NCBI RefSeq assembly: GCF_026410925.1
Contig: NZ_CP112972.1
Coordinates: 806,001 to 870,000, forward strand
Source: Halovenus salina
GTDB taxonomy: Archaea > Halobacteriota > Halobacteria > Halobacteriales > Haloarculaceae
Length of the DNA stretch: 64,000 bases
Reading direction: 5' to 3'
Shown here: positions 18,466 through 26,195 of the stretch, piece by piece
Numbering within the stretch: position 1 is the first letter of the stretch
Layout: each line of letters begins with the position of its first letter
The notes under the pieces: generated by a model
Told to the model about the DNA's origin: nothing
What the model saw: the letters and a program-made list of their open reading frames with translations, nothing else
Databases searched by the model: none
Translations under genes and position numbers: made by a program

Positions 18466-19149
18466 TCACCCGCGGTACCGCCAGCCGACGAACAGCCCGG
18501 CGGTGAGACAGAGCAGGAGGACCGACTCGATGCGTCCGCCACTCGCCACGAGATAACAGAGGCTCGCTGCGATGCCCATACCGAAGATTTGGGAGAGCGA
18601 GAGCCGCGGACCGCACTCCTGGAGACCGACTGCCAACACGACAGCACCCAGAGCGACGCCAGCGACCACGTCGACGAGATAGTGGACGCCGAGCGCGACT
18701 CGGCTGGCGCTAACGAGCGCGACAACCACGCCCGCGACACCGAATCGCTGTCGTCGCGTCCCGACGGTCAGAACCACCGCAAGTCCGAGATACGCGACCG
18801 TGACACTCGTCGCGTGGCCGCTCGGAAAGCCGTATCCGGTCGCATAGGCCGCCCCCTCGTAGAGCGGTTCGAGAACGTCCGGGAGCAGCCCCGGGTCGAA
18901 CCACTCCTCGTTCGGGCGAGGTCGCTCGAAGATGTGCTTGAGCGTTCTGTAGAGGCCGATAGCAACCGCCAACATCCCACCGACGGCGAGAATTCCCTCC
19001 CGACGCTCTCGCTGTGTCACGACAAGTGAGATCAACAGAAGCGTCAGAAACCAGGCGTCACCGAGCTGTGTGACGAGTGCAGCCACCAGCGCCACCCAGT
19101 CCGGAAGCGTCGTCTGGATGATGTCGACAGCACCGACTCCTCGCGCCAT
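18466..19149 (-). CDS. PAP2-family phosphatase, membrane
   Basis: A 227-residue membrane protein carrying the three phosphatidic-acid phosphatase type 2 motifs in order: KHIFERPRP, then FPSGHAT, then SRVALGVHYLVDV. The conserved Lys/Arg, His and Arg/His/Asp residues are all present, so it should be active on a lipid phosphate or pyrophosphate such as polyprenyl diphosphate. The first helix begins near residue 15. It is convergent with the ABC permease gene. Confidence 0.9.
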   Translation of the reverse strand: MARGVGAVDIIQTTLPDWVALVAALVTQLGDAWFLTLLLISLVVTQRERREGILAVGGMLAVAIGLYRTLKHIFERPRPNEEWFDPGLLPDVLEPLYEGAAYATGYGFPSGHATSVTVAYLGLAVVLTVGTRRQRFGVAGVVVALVSASRVALGVHYLVDVVAGVALGAVVLAVGLQECGPRLSLSQIFGMGIAASLCYLVASGGRIESVLLLCLTAGLFVGWRYRG

Positions 19150-19199
19150 ACACTCGACACTCGGTATCGGTCAAAATAACGGTGGCTGTTTGCCGTCGT

Positions 19200-19907
19200 C
19201 TACTCCTCTTCGATTTCGTCGTCCTCCTCTGCCCGCATTTCGAGCGACCGTACCGCCTCCTCGGGCGACATATCGACCGCGGCCGGCACCGGCCCCGACC
19301 GCTCGGACCCTGCGCCGGTTGTCATCAGCAGGCCCATTCCCTGCCGCACCGAGAGGTCGACCTCGTGAATCTCGTCTTCGGGGACGAGTACGAGCCGCCC
19401 GCTCGCAGGGTTGGGGCTGCTCGGTAGGAAGACGTTGTACACTGTCGAGCCGGCGACCTCACTGACCTGTTTCGGGCTCTCGCTCGTGATGAGGCCGATT
19501 GTGTAGACGTTCTTCCGTGGGAACTCGACGAGCACGAGACTGTCGTAGGAGGTCTCGGCGCTCGAAAACGACTTCGAAATCTGGCGGACAGTGCTGTAGA
19601 CCGTCCGGAAAATCGGAATGAGCGTGACCGACCGCCCGAGACTTCCGAACAGGCGCTGACCGGTCTTTCTCTGGGCGATGAATCCCAGCGTCGTAATGAG
19701 GAGCACGATCAGCAGCGCCGCAATTACCCGAGCGATTATTTCGACGTTCGCTGTATACGATTCCAGGCTCGTCCCCTGAACGACGGGGTCGACGAGCTGG
19801 AATGCGAAGCCGCTCAACAGCTGTAAGACATACAGCGTGATGACAAGCGGTGTGACGAGAACGATGCCGGCGATAAAGCTGTCTCGGAGGCCGCCCCTGA
19901 GTGACAT
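19200..19907 (-). CDS. DUF502 family membrane protein
   Basis: A protein of 235 residues with two membrane helices in the first 90 and a soluble C-terminal part. The segments TPLVITLYVLQLL, PIFRTVYSTVRQI and the VFLPSSPNPASGRLVLVPEDE stretch are characteristic of DUF502. The function is not established. The start at 19907 (MSLRGGLRDSF) gives the usual short N-terminus before the first helix. It ends in an acidic tail. Confidence 0.85.
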   Translation of the reverse strand: MSLRGGLRDSFIAGIVLVTPLVITLYVLQLLSGFAFQLVDPVVQGTSLESYTANVEIIARVIAALLIVLLITTLGFIAQRKTGQRLFGSLGRSVTLIPIFRTVYSTVRQISKSFSSAETSYDSLVLVEFPRKNVYTIGLITSESPKQVSEVAGSTVYNVFLPSSPNPASGRLVLVPEDEIHEVDLSVRQGMGLLMTTGAGSERSGPVPAAVDMSPEEAVRSLEMRAEEDDEIEEE

Positions 19908-19973
19908 ATCAGGTAGCACGCAACCGCCGTTTAATAAAGGTGGTTGTGAGCGAACTGGCACGACCGCCCCGTC

Positions 19974-20084
19974 ATAGTGATTAGTGCGGTAATTTTCAGA
20001 CCTGGTTCAGAAAGTCGGCTGTTTCACGTTCTGAAACACAAAACGAGCGACGGTGTGGCGGTAACGACTCGCAATAATCACTAT
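19974..20084. repeat. 10-bp inverted repeats bounding the gap before the sulfatase-type gene
   Basis: ATAGTGATTA at 19974-19983 and its perfect complement TAATCACTAT at 20075-20084 bound a 111-base unit. Inside it GCGGTAA occurs twice and GTTTCA/TGAAAC (20021-20037) forms a further 6-bp inverted repeat. The right arm ends on the stop codon of the sulfatase-like gene. It could be a small inverted-repeat element, a structured 3' end, or chance. Confidence 0.35.
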
Positions 20085-21580
20085 CAGCGGAGATAGCCGA
20101 GGTCTTCGAGCTGTTCTTCGAGATTCTCGTCGATATCTGCGCTCTGTTCGGTCACGATGTCGCTGTCGGTCAGGCGGCCGTACTCCTCGGCGACTCTGTC
20201 GTGTTCGTCGGTCGAGACGACCGTTGCCTCTCCGGGAGCGTCGATGTCGACTGTCACGAAGTGGTCGTCTTTCTGTGCGTACTTGCGGACGACGCCGTCG
20301 TTGTTCTCGTAGACCGCCCGCCACGGACCGACGTAGGTCTCGATATCGTCGATAGAGCTGTATTTGGGAAGCTTCGCCTCGGGAAGCCGGAACGTCGACG
20401 TGAGCGCCACATCGCGGTCAGTCAATGGGTCCTCGGCCGTCCCCTCGACTGCGGCCCGGAACAAAGCCGGCGTATCAGTCAGTGACACAACGGAATCGAC
20501 GACGCGGCCGTCACGCTGGTCGGGATAACTGACGACGAAAGGGACGTGGGTCAGGGCCTCGTGGACGCTCCATTTGTGGTCCTGAACGCGGACCCCGTCG
20601 ATGAGGCGGCTGTGTTCGCCGAAGGCTTCGCCGTGGTCGCTCGTTATTACCACGAGCGTATCATCGAGCGAGTCGCGGGCCTCCAACTGTTCGACGAGGT
20701 TCTCGACGACGGTGTCGGCCTGTCGGATAGTGCCGTCGTAGAGGTCTTCGAGCGCTTCCAGTCGGTCCCAACCACTGCCGTTGAGCGTCTCCCAGATGCT
20801 CGGTTTGTCCTCGCGTTGAATCCGCCAGCTCTCCTCGTCTGCCCACTCGTCGAACTCGGCTTGTGGCTCGTACGGCGAGTGGGTGTCCATCAGGTTGATA
20901 CAGGCCGCCCAGGGGCCGTCCTGTTCGGCCTCCCAGTCGAGGAAGGCATCGGTAAAGGCCTTGCCGTACAGCGTCTTGTACCCGGATCCTGGCTCCGGAC
21001 TCTGTTCGGTGTCACCGGCAAGCCCGCCGACCCGTTCTTTCGCGGTGCCGTAGACGCTGCCGAGCGGGCCCGTGGGGAGAGAGCCGAGACGCTGCGTCAG
21101 CCTGGAGACAGCGTCGTACCACCTGAAGTAGACGCGTTTGAGCGCCGAGCCGTCAATTTTGTTCTCCAATCGTTCGGCAAGCGGGTACTCTGGCTCGTGT
21201 TTGTACTCGAAGGCGTCGCCAAGATTCGAGGCGTTCGAGACGATGCGGTTGTTCGTGAACAGTCCTGTCGCGTAGCCGTACTCGGACTGGAGCTCGCGCC
21301 AGACTGTCCGGTCGAGAGAGATCTGTGCAGTGTGTTCGAAGGCTTCGTGTTCCTCGACGTGGGCCCCGGTGAACATGCTCACGTGGCTTGCGATGCTGTG
21401 GATGCTCGGGGCCCTGGCCTGGGTGTAGACCGTCGACCGGTCGGCGAACTCGGAGAGAAACGGCGTCGTCGTCCGGTCGTAGCCGTGGAGGCTGGTGTTC
21501 TCGGCCCGAACGGAATCGAGGATGACGAGCAGGATGTTGTTCCGTTCGTTCACGCCAGAAGCATCGCCACCGCCGCCCAT
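20084..21580 (-). CDS. Sulfatase / alkaline phosphatase superfamily hydrolase
   Basis: A 498-residue member of the sulfatase-like superfamily. It has the N-terminal metal-binding NILLVILDSVRAENTSLHGYDR, FLSEFADRS, VSMFTG and the later DTLVVITSDHGEAFGEH motif. The usual formylglycine site Cys-x-Pro-x-Arg is absent; the matching stretch is APSIHSIASH, so it is probably a phospho- or other hydrolase rather than a true sulfatase. There is no signal peptide, so it may act in the cytoplasm on cell-surface precursors. It is divergent from the sugar dehydrogenase gene. Confidence 0.85.
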   Translation of the reverse strand: MGGGGDASGVNERNNILLVILDSVRAENTSLHGYDRTTTPFLSEFADRSTVYTQARAPSIHSIASHVSMFTGAHVEEHEAFEHTAQISLDRTVWRELQSEYGYATGLFTNNRIVSNASNLGDAFEYKHEPEYPLAERLENKIDGSALKRVYFRWYDAVSRLTQRLGSLPTGPLGSVYGTAKERVGGLAGDTEQSPEPGSGYKTLYGKAFTDAFLDWEAEQDGPWAACINLMDTHSPYEPQAEFDEWADEESWRIQREDKPSIWETLNGSGWDRLEALEDLYDGTIRQADTVVENLVEQLEARDSLDDTLVVITSDHGEAFGEHSRLIDGVRVQDHKWSVHEALTHVPFVVSYPDQRDGRVVDSVVSLTDTPALFRAAVEGTAEDPLTDRDVALTSTFRLPEAKLPKYSSIDDIETYVGPWRAVYENNDGVVRKYAQKDDHFVTVDIDAPGEATVVSTDEHDRVAEEYGRLTDSDIVTEQSADIDENLEEQLEDLGYLR

Positions 21581-21672
21581 AAGCGCACGGATTCCGTGGA
21601 CGAGGCCAGAACAGTGTCGAAACGTTATTTGTGCTTCTGGCCCGAGTTTTGCCTAATGGAAGGGTCCGATAC

Positions 21673-23028
21673 ATGAAGCGACGGCAGTTTCTCAGCCTGA
21701 GCGCGGGCGCTGGGATGGTGGGTCTGGCTGGCTGTACGCTCGGCACGGGAACGGACAGCCCCAAAAACGAGGGGCCGACAGTCGCCCTCGAAGAGGTCGT
21801 CACGGGCGTGACTTTCCCAACGGGGATGGTCTTTCTTCCGGGCGGCGACCGCCTCATCGTCGAACGTACCGGACAGGTCCTCCGACATACAGACTCCGGG
21901 CTCGCGCGGGAGCTGTTCGTCGACGTGAGCGACCGGATGGCCGAAGTCGAGGGCGAGCGCGGTCTGGTCGGAATCGCACTCCACCCCGACTTCACCGAGA
22001 ACCGACGGCTGTTCCTGCGGTACAGCGGCCAGCTCCCCGACTCGATGTCGGCTGATGACTACTCTCACCTCGGCGTGCTCGCGGAGTTTCAGGCAAACGA
22101 AGAGCTGACTGGCGTCGTCGAGGACTCCGAGCGCCGGATACTCGAAGTGCCCGAGCCCGGTCCGATGCACAACGCGGGAGCGCTCTCCTTTGGCCCGGAC
22201 GGCTACCTCTATGCCGCCTTCGGTGACGGCCAGCGGACCAGCTTCGAGGAGGGGAAATCGTGGTGGTACGACCAGGGACAGGCCGCACAGAACATCACCG
22301 GCAATCTGCTCGGCGGCATTCTCCGGCTCGACGTCGACAACACCGACGGCGACAAGCCGTACGCGGTTCCCGACGACAACCCTCTCGTCGGCGAAGAGGG
22401 ACGCGACGAGTACTACGCCTGGGGCTTTCGCAATCCCTACAAAATATCCATCGACGACGGCCGGCTGTTCGTCGGCGACGTCGGTGAACACACCCGGGAG
22501 TCGGTATACATGGCAGAAGAAGGGGCAAACCACGGCTGGCCAATCAAGGAGGGGTCCTCGTGTGCGCCCTCGACCTCGATTGGACACTCGATAGCCGACA
22601 ACCCACTCAACGTCTTCAACCCCAAGACATGGCAGGCACTGACAAACCGTGTCTCGCCGGTCAAGGCGTGTGCGACGCCGAAACACGCGAAAGGCGAGAT
22701 AATCGACCCAATCGTCGAGTACCAGCGCTCTGGCTCGCGGGCAGTCACCGGCGGCTACGTCTACCGCGGCGACGGCATCCCAGAGCTACAGGGACAGTAC
22801 GTCTTCGGCGACTACATGCAGCCGGCACCGCTGTTCGCGGTCGACCCCGACCACGACGGTGGACGACCATATCCGGTGCAAGAGCTCACCGTTGAAGGAA
22901 CCGACAGCGGCCGCCTGAACAGCAACGTGCTCTCGTTCGCCCGCGACCCCGACGGCGAAGTCTACGTGTTGACGACGAACTTCCAAGAGGGAAGTGGACT
23001 CGTCCGTCGGCTCGTTGCGGCAAACTGA
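21673..23028 (+). CDS. PQQ-type sugar (glucose/sorbosone) dehydrogenase, Tat lipoprotein
   Basis: A secreted beta-propeller oxidoreductase of 451 residues. The N-terminus MKRRQFLSLSAGAGMVGLAGC has a twin-arginine motif followed by a lipobox (LAGC), so it should be exported folded and lipid-anchored. The propeller shows LAFPTGM-like GVTFPTGMVFLPGGDRL, RGLVGIALHPDF, MHNAGALSFGPDGYLYAAFGDG and WGFRNPYKIS, typical of soluble aldose sugar dehydrogenases. The ATG at 21673 was chosen because it gives the Tat signal. Whether PQQ is made in this cell is not shown. Confidence 0.9.
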   Translation: MKRRQFLSLSAGAGMVGLAGCTLGTGTDSPKNEGPTVALEEVVTGVTFPTGMVFLPGGDRLIVERTGQVLRHTDSGLARELFVDVSDRMAEVEGERGLVGIALHPDFTENRRLFLRYSGQLPDSMSADDYSHLGVLAEFQANEELTGVVEDSERRILEVPEPGPMHNAGALSFGPDGYLYAAFGDGQRTSFEEGKSWWYDQGQAAQNITGNLLGGILRLDVDNTDGDKPYAVPDDNPLVGEEGRDEYYAWGFRNPYKISIDDGRLFVGDVGEHTRESVYMAEEGANHGWPIKEGSSCAPSTSIGHSIADNPLNVFNPKTWQALTNRVSPVKACATPKHAKGEIIDPIVEYQRSGSRAVTGGYVYRGDGIPELQGQYVFGDYMQPAPLFAVDPDHDGGRPYPVQELTVEGTDSGRLNSNVLSFARDPDGEVYVLTTNFQEGSGLVRRLVAAN

Positions 23029-23030
23029 GC

Positions 23031-23474
23031 TTACTCGCGCAGTCGCGGCCCGAGAACCGTCGCGCCGACGACGTTGCCGATTCCACAGACGACACCCCAG
23101 ACCGCGACCGCACCGACGACCAGCAGTGGGCTCCCGACCGCCGTGGCGACCGGCCCGCCGAAGGCCACGAGCGCGAGAATCAGGACCACGATTGGTGTGA
23201 CGCTTGCGGCGACTGCCGGCGCGGCGGCCAGTCCGTCTCTGAGGCCTGTCCAGAGTCCGACGGCAAACAGCGGGAGGACGTACATCACGACGAGGGCGAT
23301 GACCTGTGTCACGACACTGTCGACGATGAGACTGTCCCGGACGAACAGCACACCCGCGACCAGACCGAAACAGACCGCCATCGCGACGATGGTCGCGAGG
23401 GCTGGCAACGCGCCAAACCGCAGCAGATACTCCCTGTCGGTCTCTGTCCCGGGTCGGTGCCAGCGCTCGAACAT
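23031..23474 (-). CDS. Four-helix membrane protein, function unknown
   Basis: A protein of 147 residues, almost entirely hydrophobic after a short charged N-terminus (MFERWHRPGTETDREYLLRF). Four membrane segments are evident, at about 25-45, 58-80, 90-110 and 118-138. I do not recognise a family. It ends convergently three bases from the sugar dehydrogenase stop. Confidence 0.6.
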   Translation of the reverse strand: MFERWHRPGTETDREYLLRFGALPALATIVAMAVCFGLVAGVLFVRDSLIVDSVVTQVIALVVMYVLPLFAVGLWTGLRDGLAAAPAVAASVTPIVVLILALVAFGGPVATAVGSPLLVVGAVAVWGVVCGIGNVVGATVLGPRLRE

Positions 23475-23545
23475 AACGGAGGTTTGTGAGTTGGACTCTT
23501 TACTCTGCCGTCTCCCGATGAGCGGCTATGAGCTGTTCGACCGAG

Positions 23546-24520
23546 TTACTCGTGGCCGCTCACCGGGACGGGTTCGTAGGGCGCTTCAAGCCACTCGATG
23601 TCGCTATCCGACAGCGAGATATCCAGCGCCTCAACCGCCTCTTCGAGGTGTTCGATACTTGTCGTGCCGACAATTGGAGCGTCGACCCATTCCTTGTGGA
23701 GCAGCCACGACAGCGCAATCTGTGCCATCGTCGCGTCTTTCTCGTCGGCGAGTTCCTGGACACGCTCGTTGACCTCTCGGCCGTTGCCCGCGAAGTAGGG
23801 GTGTTCTCTGGCATACGAATCTGACTGGCCCCGTGTCGTGGCATCGAACTCCTCGTGGGGCCGCGCCAGGTAGCCCCGAGCCAGCGGACTCCAGGGAACC
23901 ACGCCGATGTTCTCCTTGTCACAGAGCGGGAGCATCTCTCGTTCTTCCTCGCGGTAGAGCAGATTGTAGTGGTTCTGCATCGTCGCGAACCGCTCCAGAC
24001 CGAGCCGGTCGCTCGTGTGAAGCGCCTCTGCAAGCTGGTGGGCCCACATCGAACTCGTCCCGACGTAGCGGGTCTGGCCGCGCCGAACAGTGTCATCGAG
24101 TGTACGCAGCGTCTCCGCGATTGGCGTCTGCTCGTCCCAGCGGTGGGTTTGATAGAGGTCGACGGTCTCCATCCCGAGTCTGTCGAGACTCGCCGACAAC
24201 TCCTGTTCGATTGCCTTCCGAGAGAGGCCCCCGGAGTTGGGGTCATCCTCGTCCATCTGGAAGTAACACTTCGTGGCGACGACGGCCTTCTCACGGTGAC
24301 CCGCAAGCGCGTCTCCGAGCACGCGCTCGGATTCGCCCTCGGAGTACATGTTGGCGGTGTCGAAGAAGTTGATGCCGAGGTCGAGTGCCCGTTCGATAAT
24401 GGGGTAGCTCTCCTCGGGGTCGAGCACCCAGTCGCGCCACTCCGAGGTTCCAAAGCTCATACAGCCCAGGCAGATGCGGCTGACCTCCATGCCGGTCGAG
24501 CCGAGTGTCGTATACTCCAT
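23546..24520 (-). CDS. Aldo/keto reductase
   Basis: A TIM-barrel NADPH-dependent oxidoreductase of 324 residues. The catalytic tetrad is visible as Asp54, Tyr59 (DTANMYSEG), Lys84 and His126. Later PWSPLARGYL and the C-terminal SWLLHKEWVDAPIVGTTS nucleotide-binding segment match the family. The substrate cannot be told; several haloarchaeal members act on sugars or aldehydes. It stands alone and is divergent from the small 65-residue gene. Confidence 0.92.
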   Translation of the reverse strand: MEYTTLGSTGMEVSRICLGCMSFGTSEWRDWVLDPEESYPIIERALDLGINFFDTANMYSEGESERVLGDALAGHREKAVVATKCYFQMDEDDPNSGGLSRKAIEQELSASLDRLGMETVDLYQTHRWDEQTPIAETLRTLDDTVRRGQTRYVGTSSMWAHQLAEALHTSDRLGLERFATMQNHYNLLYREEEREMLPLCDKENIGVVPWSPLARGYLARPHEEFDATTRGQSDSYAREHPYFAGNGREVNERVQELADEKDATMAQIALSWLLHKEWVDAPIVGTTSIEHLEEAVEALDISLSDSDIEWLEAPYEPVPVSGHE

Positions 24521-24607
24521 AGCCTACCCCTCGTGCCGAGCGCCCGAAAAAGTTGCCCGTAGCCGCCCATCTACAGGCTTTTATTCACCGTTGGCTAACA
24601 CGGTGAT

Positions 24608-24805
24608 ATGACTGCACTATCTTTCGACGAGGACGGTGTCGATGTTGTCTATCAGGGGACGGATTTCCGCCTGGAGAAGGCACTTATCGAAGACGCCATC
24701 CAGAAAGAGTATCCGGACGTGACTGACCACGAGGTCCTCCAGATTATCGAAGACGACCCGTCGCTTTCAGGAGAGCCACGACGTGTCGGCGATATCCTGA
24801 AGTGA
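24608..24805 (+). CDS. Small conserved haloarchaeal protein, 65 residues (possibly DUF5800)
   Basis: An acidic protein (MTALSFDEDGVDVVYQGTDF...) with strands followed by two short helices and the segment DHEVLQIIEDDPSLSGEPRR. It resembles a small haloarchaeal family I remember as DUF5800, but that label is from memory. No function is known. It is convergent with ccdA three bases away. Confidence 0.65.
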   Translation: MTALSFDEDGVDVVYQGTDFRLEKALIEDAIQKEYPDVTDHEVLQIIEDDPSLSGEPRRVGDILK

Positions 24806-24808
24806 GCG

Positions 24809-25486
24809 TCAGGCAGCCCCCGGGACGACCTCGAAAACGGCCCAGAGGTAGTACCCCGAGACAGCGAACAAGATTGCGCCGGTGGCGCGGTTTATCGCGC
24901 TGCTGTAGCGCGCGAGAGTTTTCGTGACGCGCTGGCTAAAGGGCTGAGAGAGCAGTGCAAACGCCAACAGTGGCGTCCCGATGCCAAGCCCGAAGGCGAG
25001 AAAGCCGAGCATACTCTCGGCGTGTGTGTCATAGAGCACGGGCGTCCGGGCAAAAAACAGCGCAATCGTCGCCGGATTACAGGGGATGACGACGGCCCCA
25101 AAGAAGAAGCCGTAGCTGAACGCCGACACAGAGGGGTACCGAGACTGGGGCGGGTCGATGACAGGCAGCCGCGAGAACCGCTTCGGGTCGACCACCAACA
25201 CGACGCCGACCAGCGCGAGCAGGCCGAATGCGAGCGGCGACACGTCCTCGACGACCGTGTTGACCGACTCCTCCAACACGAAGGTGAAGACAACACCGAC
25301 GGTTGCCATGAACGTCAGGACACCGGCAACAACGAGCAGCCCGAGAACGGCAACCGGTCGGTTTCCGTCGTCACCGGTACTAGCGAGATACGCAATAAAC
25401 GCCGGATACAACGGAATCACACAGGCCGCTGTCAATGGCGTCGCGACGCCCAGGGCGAAGTGTTCGGTCAGCCCTGCGAGTGTCAT
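24809..25486 (-). CDS. ccdA: Cytochrome c biogenesis / thiol-reductant membrane protein CcdA
   Basis: A six-helix membrane protein of 225 residues that carries electrons across the membrane to reduce extracytoplasmic thiols. The two expected cysteines lie in the paired motifs TAACVIPLYP (N-terminal half) and VVIPCNPAT (C-terminal half), as in CcdA/DsbD. The start codon overlaps the tlpA stop by four bases, so the two are translationally coupled and CcdA very likely reduces that thioredoxin-like lipoprotein. Confidence 0.9.
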   Translation of the reverse strand: MTLAGLTEHFALGVATPLTAACVIPLYPAFIAYLASTGDDGNRPVAVLGLLVVAGVLTFMATVGVVFTFVLEESVNTVVEDVSPLAFGLLALVGVVLVVDPKRFSRLPVIDPPQSRYPSVSAFSYGFFFGAVVIPCNPATIALFFARTPVLYDTHAESMLGFLAFGLGIGTPLLAFALLSQPFSQRVTKTLARYSSAINRATGAILFAVSGYYLWAVFEVVPGAA

Positions 25487-26064
25487 CGACAGTTCTCGTC
25501 GAGCGCAGACTCGATTTCGCTCGCCGAGACACCCTTGTCGAGTTCCGTCGTCGAGCCGTCCGGACAGACTAGGATGACCGGCGACTGCGGGGCGACAGCG
25601 ACACGCTGGCCGAATTGGTCGACGAGACCGCGGGTCATCTCCGCGGGAGCGACCGCAAAGCGCCACCCGAACCCGTTCTCCTCGGCGTGGCTCCGCAGGT
25701 CGTCGGGGTCGTCGTTCTCGTCGATGGTGACATCGACGAAGGTAACGTCGTCGCCGTTTCTGTCGTAGGCGTCGGCGAGTGAGCCCTGTTGTCGCCTGCA
25801 CGTCGAACACCACGTCGCGAACGTGTGCAAGACGACGGGCTGGTCGGTTTCGGCAATCGAGAACTCCTCGTCGGCCGTCGCGTCCATCAGGGTAACAGAC
25901 TGCCAGTCCGCGCTAGAGCCGTCGCCTGTATCTGTGTCCCTGCCGTCGTCCGCGGTCGTGTCCTCGCCGTCGTCTCCGCCGCCGAGACAGCCAGCGAGTG
26001 CTGCCGTCGCGCCTGCCGCCAGAAGCACACCTCGCCGGGTCCGTTCGTCTGTCATTGTCCTCAT
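25483..26064 (-). CDS. Thioredoxin-like (TlpA/ResA type) lipoprotein
   Basis: A redox protein of 193 residues. The N-terminus TRRGVLLAAGATAALAGC has a twin-arginine pair and a lipobox, followed by an acidic Asp/Gly linker. The thioredoxin domain has the active site WCSTC (FATWCSTCRRQQG). Its partner CcdA is encoded directly downstream with a 4-base overlap. Likely roles are cytochrome c haem-ligand reduction or general thiol repair outside the membrane. An alternative ATG at 26055 would shorten it by three residues. Confidence 0.9.
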   Translation of the reverse strand: MRTMTDERTRRGVLLAAGATAALAGCLGGGDDGEDTTADDGRDTDTGDGSSADWQSVTLMDATADEEFSIAETDQPVVLHTFATWCSTCRRQQGSLADAYDRNGDDVTFVDVTIDENDDPDDLRSHAEENGFGWRFAVAPAEMTRGLVDQFGQRVAVAPQSPVILVCPDGSTTELDKGVSASEIESALDENCR

Positions 26065-26095
26065 TTTGTAGGGAGCATTCTAACTAACAGCGGGA

Positions 26096-26116
26096 CTGTG
26101 CACCACAAGTGCACAG
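26096..26116. promoter_or_regulatory. Palindrome between tlpA and mutS
   Basis: CTGTGCAC and GTGCACAG form a perfect 8-bp inverted repeat around CACAA in the divergent promoter region. It lies 32 bases upstream of the tlpA ATG, close to where its promoter should be, and is a plausible operator. Confidence 0.5.
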
Positions 26117-26165
26117 ACGCCACGCGCGAGAGGCGGGGAGACAACCCGACAGGAGACCCGTGACG

Positions 26166-26172
26166 TTTTAAT
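26166..26172 (+). promoter_or_regulatory. TATA-like element of mutS
   Basis: TTTTAAT lies 24-30 bases before the mutS ATG at 26196, the place expected of a leaderless promoter. Confidence 0.5.
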
Positions 26173-26195
26173 CGGAGACGCACACAGGGAGGGAT

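Noticed and set aside
20021-20037. GTTTCA/TGAAAC palindrome as an intrinsic terminator for the sulfatase-type gene
   Set aside because: There is no T-run after it on the minus strand, so it is listed only as part of the repeat unit.
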